Assembly: GCA_900319795.1 (NCBI GenBank)
Contig: ONPU01000002.1
Location: 1 to 64,000, forward strand
Source of the DNA: an uncultured Eubacteriales bacterium
Lineage (GTDB): Bacteria; Bacillota; Clostridia; Lachnospirales; Lachnospiraceae
DNA length: 64,000 nucleotides
Reading direction: 5' to 3'
The notes under the pieces were generated by a model, which was given only the letters and a program-made list of their open reading frames with translations, ran no database searches and was not told where the DNA came from. The stretch's first letter is position 1. Each line of letters opens with the position of its first letter. Below, piece by piece: positions 59,974 through 64,000 of this stretch. Made by a program: the position numbers and the translations under genes.

Positions 59974-61994
59974 TATACTTCTCCTTCCTGGGCATTTTCA
60001 CCGTTGAGGAGCTTCAGAAAATCTTCCTCGGACAGAATCGGAATACCCAGTTCCTTGGCTTTTTTATTCTTTCCCGACATTGAAGTCAGGTCATTATTGA
60101 TGAGTGCCGTTGTCTTCCTGGAAACAGACCCCGCCGTCTTTCCTCCGTGTGAAAGGATCAACTCGGCAAGCGCTTCCCTGTTCGGAAAATGTTCCAGCGA
60201 ACCGGTCACCACAAACGTCTTTCCGGCAAGCTCCGCTGAAAATGACTTCTCTTTCGCCTCTAATGTTAAGCCGAATTCCTTCAGTTCCTCAATGAGCGCT
60301 CTGTTGACGGGATCCGCGAAAAAGCTTCGGATCGCCTCCGCCGTCACACCCCCTATATCGGGCACTTCCCTCAGCTGCTCCTCGCTCGCGTCCATCAGTT
60401 TCGTGAAGCCTCCGAAATAACGGATCAGTGTTCGTGCGGAAGTCCGTCCCACGTTCGGGATGGCAAGACCCGTAAGCAGGCGGTCGGGCTCATTTTCCTT
60501 GGATTTTTCAATCGAAAGAATCAGTTTATCCGTATTCTTCTCTCTTCCGACAATGCCGGCTTCCACCAGCCGGTCTCTATGGTCCTTCAGGCGGTACAGA
60601 TCCGCAATGCCGTTAAGAAGTCCTTCGCGGATCAGAGCCCGGATATTTTCCGTACCGAACCCTTTGATATCCATGGCGTCACGTCCCACGTAGTTGATGA
60701 GATGACGCTCGAGCTGCGCGGGACAGTTGGGATTGATGCATCGAAGATCCGCCTTGTCCTCTTCGCGGATCACCGGAGAGCCGCAGGACGGACAGATATG
60801 CGGAAGGACGTAATCGACTGTTCCCTCGGGACGCTTCTCCGGAACGGAACAGCGGATCTTCGGGATAATCTCCCCGGATTTATAGACCACGACCGTGTCC
60901 CCGATTCCGATATGCAGCTCATTGATAAAGTCCTGGTTATGCAGCGTTGCCCTGGAGACGGTCGTTCCGCACAGGCGGATCGGGTCGAAGACAGCTGTCG
61001 GGTTCAGACGTCCCGTCATCCCCACGCTGACCTCTATTTCCCTGATGACGCTTTCCTTCTCCTCGGGCGGGTATTTGTAGGCAATATGGCCCGCGCTGTA
61101 TTTGGATCCCGCGGGAAACTCCGCTCTCAATGACGACCGGTCGATTTTCACGACAGCGCCGTCAATATCATATCCGAGTTCTCCGCGCATGTTTCCGATT
61201 CTGTCAATCGCATCGAGGATTTCTTCGTCCGTCACCGCCTCAAACCCCGGAACCGTCTTCATCCCCTCCTGTTGGGCCAGAAGTTCAAGTCCCCTTCGAT
61301 GCGATTCGTAATATACGGGATCATCTGCCCTCTGGACATTGAACACAAAAAAAGACAGACCCCGTCTCTTTGTGACGGACGGATCCAGCTGGCGCAGCGT
61401 TCCCGCCGCGCAGTTGCGGGGATTCGCGAATGTTTTCCGTCCGTTCAGTTCCTGTTCCTCATTCGTCTTCTCAAAGTCGGCAAAGGACATATAGACTTCC
61501 CCGCGCACTTCAAGAAAGCCCCTGTAATTGGGAAGCTCCTTTACGACATCCGGAATCACGGAAGCGTTCAGAGTCACATCTTCGCCGATATACCCGTCTC
61601 CGCGGGTCTCCGCCAGAACCATACGGCCGTCTTCGTAACGGACGCTCATCGACAGACCGTCGATTTTCTGTTCTACCGAAAACCGGACGTCACTATGACG
61701 CGAGCGGACTTCATGCACCCATTCGAGGACCTCTTCTTTACTGAATACATCCTGAATGGAAAGCATCGGCACATCATGCGTGACGGTCACTCCCGCTTCC
61801 CGTTTCACAGGAGCCCCCGCTCTCTGTGTTGGTGAATCCGGCGTCCTCCATTCCGGATGTTCGGCCTCCGCCTTCTTCAGGTCCAGCATCATCCGGTCAT
61901 ATTCATAGTCGGATATTTCGGAATGTCCGGCCTCATAAGCCTCATTGTAATACCGGATCTTTGAACTCAATTCTTCATATTCCGGTCTGGTCAT
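59973..61994 (-). CDS. ligA: NAD+-dependent DNA ligase
   Basis: A 673-residue LigA with the adenylation motif VEQKIDGLSMSV (Lys), ETRGDGYIGEDVT, an OB fold, a four-Cys zinc finger (CPSCGSP and CINPNCPAQ), helix-hairpin-helix repeats (RTSARTLIRYFGG, PDIGGVTAEAI) and a C-terminal BRCT domain (KTFVVTGSLEHFPNR). The start is placed at ATG 61992-61994 because ATGA overlaps the stop of the upstream pseudouridine synthase; a GTG four codons earlier is possible. Confidence 0.97.
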   Translation of the reverse strand: MTRPEYEELSSKIRYYNEAYEAGHSEISDYEYDRMMLDLKKAEAEHPEWRTPDSPTQRAGAPVKREAGVTVTHDVPMLSIQDVFSKEEVLEWVHEVRSRHSDVRFSVEQKIDGLSMSVRYEDGRMVLAETRGDGYIGEDVTLNASVIPDVVKELPNYRGFLEVRGEVYMSFADFEKTNEEQELNGRKTFANPRNCAAGTLRQLDPSVTKRRGLSFFVFNVQRADDPVYYESHRRGLELLAQQEGMKTVPGFEAVTDEEILDAIDRIGNMRGELGYDIDGAVVKIDRSSLRAEFPAGSKYSAGHIAYKYPPEEKESVIREIEVSVGMTGRLNPTAVFDPIRLCGTTVSRATLHNQDFINELHIGIGDTVVVYKSGEIIPKIRCSVPEKRPEGTVDYVLPHICPSCGSPVIREEDKADLRCINPNCPAQLERHLINYVGRDAMDIKGFGTENIRALIREGLLNGIADLYRLKDHRDRLVEAGIVGREKNTDKLILSIEKSKENEPDRLLTGLAIPNVGRTSARTLIRYFGGFTKLMDASEEQLREVPDIGGVTAEAIRSFFADPVNRALIEELKEFGLTLEAKEKSFSAELAGKTFVVTGSLEHFPNREALAELILSHGGKTAGSVSRKTTALINNDLTSMSGKNKKAKELGIPILSEEDFLKLLNGENAQEGEV

Positions 61995-62803
61995 GACTTT
62001 TTCCACCGTTCATTCTTCACTTTATTCGTATCCGAAATCAGTTTTTCCACTTCTTCCGGGGTCATCTTCCTCAGTTCTCCGGTTTTCAGATCGCCGAGTC
62101 TTAAGGAGCAGATTCGGATTCTCACCAGCGAAGTCACCGGATTTCCAAGCGCTTTGCACATGCGCCTGATCTGCCGGTTGTAACCCTGTGTCAGTGTTAT
62201 GGCGAAGGAACGCTCTCCTGTTTTCCGTACACGGCACGGCCTTGTCGTCACCCAGATCCCCTTCGGATTCTTTCTGAGCGTCTCCTCATCATCGAGGTGA
62301 ATCTTTACCCCTTTGCGCATCATTTCCAGAAAGTCGTCACGAACCGGCTCTGAAACCGTACAGATGTATTCCTTTTCGTGATAGGAAGACGCCCGCATCA
62401 GGCGGTCGATAAGCGCGCCGTCATTGGTCAGGATCAGAAGACCCCGCGAGTCTTTATCAAGTCTTCCCGCGTAACTGACTTTTTTGGAAATGCCGGACGC
62501 CTTGATGACGTTATTTTCCACATCGGGATCCGCCGTACAGATGACGCCTGCCGGCTTGTTGTACAGATAATAAACTTTGGCCGCTTCTTTCTTCGGAAGC
62601 TCCCGTCCGTTTACATAGACAGTGTCCCCATGATAGACCAGATCGCCGAGCTGCGCGCGGACAGCTTCTGCTTCCGGTTCGCCTTTTCTCGTTTTTCTCC
62701 GGATCTCCACACGGCCGGCAGCGATCAGGCGGTCCGCCTCTCTTCTGGAGGCGACCCCCGCGTCGCTGATATATTTATTCAGTCTTTTCCCGCTGTTTTC
62801 CAT
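61991..62803 (-). CDS. RluF/RluB-type 23S rRNA pseudouridine synthase
   Basis: A 270-residue enzyme: an N-terminal S4 domain (RLNKYISDAGVASRREADRL) and a catalytic domain with the Asp motif AGRLDKDSRGLLILTNDG and the C-terminal QGYNRQIRRMCKALG. RLDKDS is the RluF-like variant, suggesting modification of helix 80 region uridine 2604, though RluB-type activity is not excluded. The start at 62801-62803 follows GGAGG by 4 bases and shares one base with the stop of the SH3 gene. Confidence 0.92.
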   Translation of the reverse strand: MENSGKRLNKYISDAGVASRREADRLIAAGRVEIRRKTRKGEPEAEAVRAQLGDLVYHGDTVYVNGRELPKKEAAKVYYLYNKPAGVICTADPDVENNVIKASGISKKVSYAGRLDKDSRGLLILTNDGALIDRLMRASSYHEKEYICTVSEPVRDDFLEMMRKGVKIHLDDEETLRKNPKGIWVTTRPCRVRKTGERSFAITLTQGYNRQIRRMCKALGNPVTSLVRIRICSLRLGDLKTGELRKMTPEEVEKLISDTNKVKNERWKKS

Positions 62804-63957
62804 TATGCCTCCGGGATGAACTTCTTTCCGACATATCCTTCGAGAGAATCCGACTGGATGTGCCACCAGCCGCCATCCAGTTCGCCGATTACCGTCACGG
62901 GTGTACCGGTTCTCACTTCTCCGAGCACCTTGTAATCATAACCCGGTCCTGAACGGACATTGCAGGAGGAGAGGATTTCGGCGCTTCTTGTATCGGAAGC
63001 TTCTTCTTCCGATTCCTGCTCTTCGCTTTCTTCCGCGTTTTCTTCGGATGCTTCGTTGGCGTTCTCTTCGTCATACACTTCCAAAGACTCGAGCTCAGCC
63101 TGATCTTCATCCGTCGTTTCACCGTCTTCCGCAGCGGCTTCTTCACCGGCTTCTTCTCCGGTCTCTTCCCCGCCTTCGGAAGCCTTGGCGCTGTCGTCTT
63201 TCTTCTTACCGGACTCTTCGCCGGCGGCTTCAGCGTCCTTTGCCTTAGAAGCGGCCGCTCCGGCTGCCGTGTCTTCTCCCATAGCCTTGGAAGCTTCCTG
63301 ATATTCCTTGGTCACTTCGGCGATCAGCGCCTTGACATCTTCGTCTTCTTTGACGCTTTCCATATAGGCGGCTGTCGCTTCGTCTTTCTCCGCATAGCTG
63401 ATCTTCCAGCTGCCGTCCGCGGCTTTCTTCACCAGCATCTGGGCAAGGCCCGGAAGCGCTGCCGGCTGATTTTCATTCAAATACTTGTAGGCCGCGAATA
63501 CGACCAGACTGCCGGGCGCGGGACCGTCCTTTGTATAGACATGAATATCCGAATACTTGGTAGTGGAGCCTTCGATCGCGACCGCGTCCTCCTCGGGAAG
63601 CGTATCCGTCATCGTTTTGATGGCAGCCACATTCCGGGCTTCAAGCGCCGCGTAATAATCGCTGATCAGCTTGGAGACCTGCGGATCCGCATTTTCCGTA
63701 AGCGTTCCGTGGTCCGCTTTGGGCGTTTCTGTCGGCTTTGCTTCCTCTTTTGTCTCAGCTGTCTGCTCTGTCTGCGCCGTTTGAACCGTTTCCGCAGTTT
63801 CTTCCCCCTGGGACTCCTTGATCTTCCCGCCTCCGGTCAGTGTTCTCACACCGAAAAAGAGGGCCAGAAGAACCGCGAGAATTCCGGCCAGAAGAAGAAT
63901 ATACCTGAGATTATCCGATAACCATTCTCTGAAATTATTCAAAGCAAATACCTCCAT
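62803..63957 (-). CDS. Membrane-anchored acidic protein with C-terminal SH3 domain
   Basis: A 384-residue protein with a single N-terminal helix (about residues 18-37), then an extracytoplasmic alpha/beta region (about 80-220, LISDYYAALEARNVAAIKTM), a low-complexity stretch of about 100 residues dominated by Glu, Asp, Ala and Ser, and a C-terminal bacterial SH3 domain (SSCNVRSGPGYDYKVLGEV, VIGELDGGWWHIQ, GYVGKKFI). SH3b domains usually bind cell-wall material. The start at 63955-63957 follows GAGGGGA. Any promoter lies beyond the window edge. Confidence 0.8.
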   Translation of the reverse strand: MEVFALNNFREWLSDNLRYILLLAGILAVLLALFFGVRTLTGGGKIKESQGEETAETVQTAQTEQTAETKEEAKPTETPKADHGTLTENADPQVSKLISDYYAALEARNVAAIKTMTDTLPEEDAVAIEGSTTKYSDIHVYTKDGPAPGSLVVFAAYKYLNENQPAALPGLAQMLVKKAADGSWKISYAEKDEATAAYMESVKEDEDVKALIAEVTKEYQEASKAMGEDTAAGAAASKAKDAEAAGEESGKKKDDSAKASEGGEETGEEAGEEAAAEDGETTDEDQAELESLEVYDEENANEASEENAEESEEQESEEEASDTRSAEILSSCNVRSGPGYDYKVLGEVRTGTPVTVIGELDGGWWHIQSDSLEGYVGKKFIPEA

Positions 63958-64000
63958 TATTCGTCCCCTCGCCTTTTTCATAAAGCCTCAAGGGGAAGAC

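Overview
The window reads as chromosomal DNA of an anaerobic, fermentative Clostridia species, most likely Lachnospiraceae-like. The evidence is strong AAGGAGG-type ribosome binding sites, a trimeric NAD-linked [FeFe] hydrogenase (HydABC type), a domain-permuted GH3 beta-glucosidase, a DUF4250 protein, a DUF1887-like protein, and a NusG-II/Gx-transporter pair. This placement comes from gene content only. I see no CRISPR array, complete insertion sequence, prophage, rRNA or tRNA.

Layout: (1) 0-2.3 kb is a small accessory stretch with a truncated toxin-antitoxin pair, an ECF sigma factor with a membrane-anchored partner, and a decayed gene tail. (2) 2.4-9.7 kb carries the ATP-pyrophosphatase half of GMP synthase, then a metal-homeostasis block: P1B-type ATPase, separate HMA metal-binding protein, SmtB/ArsR repressor with operator, and two COG0523 GTPases (one His-rich, one fused to a YcgQ-like domain). 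A voltage-gated channel and a DUF4250 protein follow. (3) 9.8-15 kb has two tandem HypB GTPases and part of the cobalamin pathway (corrinoid adenosyltransferase, alpha-ribazole-phosphatase-like enzyme, CbiL, CbiB). A palindromic repeat element, present again at 49.7 kb, and a 23-bp tandem repeat interrupt it. (4) 15-25.5 kb holds a STAS/RsbW-like pair, BioY, an Fe-alcohol dehydrogenase, NadE, DusB, an exported protein, the permuted GH3 enzyme and a COG2509 flavoprotein.

(5) 25.6-34.4 kb is a glycerol/dihydroxyacetone island. On the plus strand are glpK, glpF and a three-gene glycerol-3-phosphate dehydrogenase-type operon, behind a promoter and a leader terminator. On the minus strand are dhaL-dhaM-dhaK and pgsA. 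Together they would take up glycerol, phosphorylate it, oxidise it and feed phospholipid synthesis. (6) 34.5-46.4 kb is the most distinctive region. HydC-HATPase-[2Fe-2S]-HydB-HydA run rightward. Running leftward from the same intergenic region are two DRTGG proteins, an RsbW-like ATPase, a divergent HydS-like [FeFe]-hydrogenase homologue, a PHP protein, a 939-residue GltD-like Fe-S flavoprotein and HypA. I read this as a catalytic hydrogenase paired with a putative sensory and electron-transfer module.

(7) 46.4-64 kb is mostly housekeeping: PgeF, a response regulator, a phosphatase, a VanY-like lipoprotein, tmRNA, rpsB-tsf, a HAD-CPBP fusion, an amidase, argS, a degenerate DUF1887/CARF-like protein, metA, ligA, an RluF-type pseudouridine synthase and an acidic SH3 membrane protein. 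Many genes on the minus strand overlap by 1-8 bases, which indicates translationally coupled operons. Several start codons were reassigned from ribosome binding sites; each is explained in its entry.
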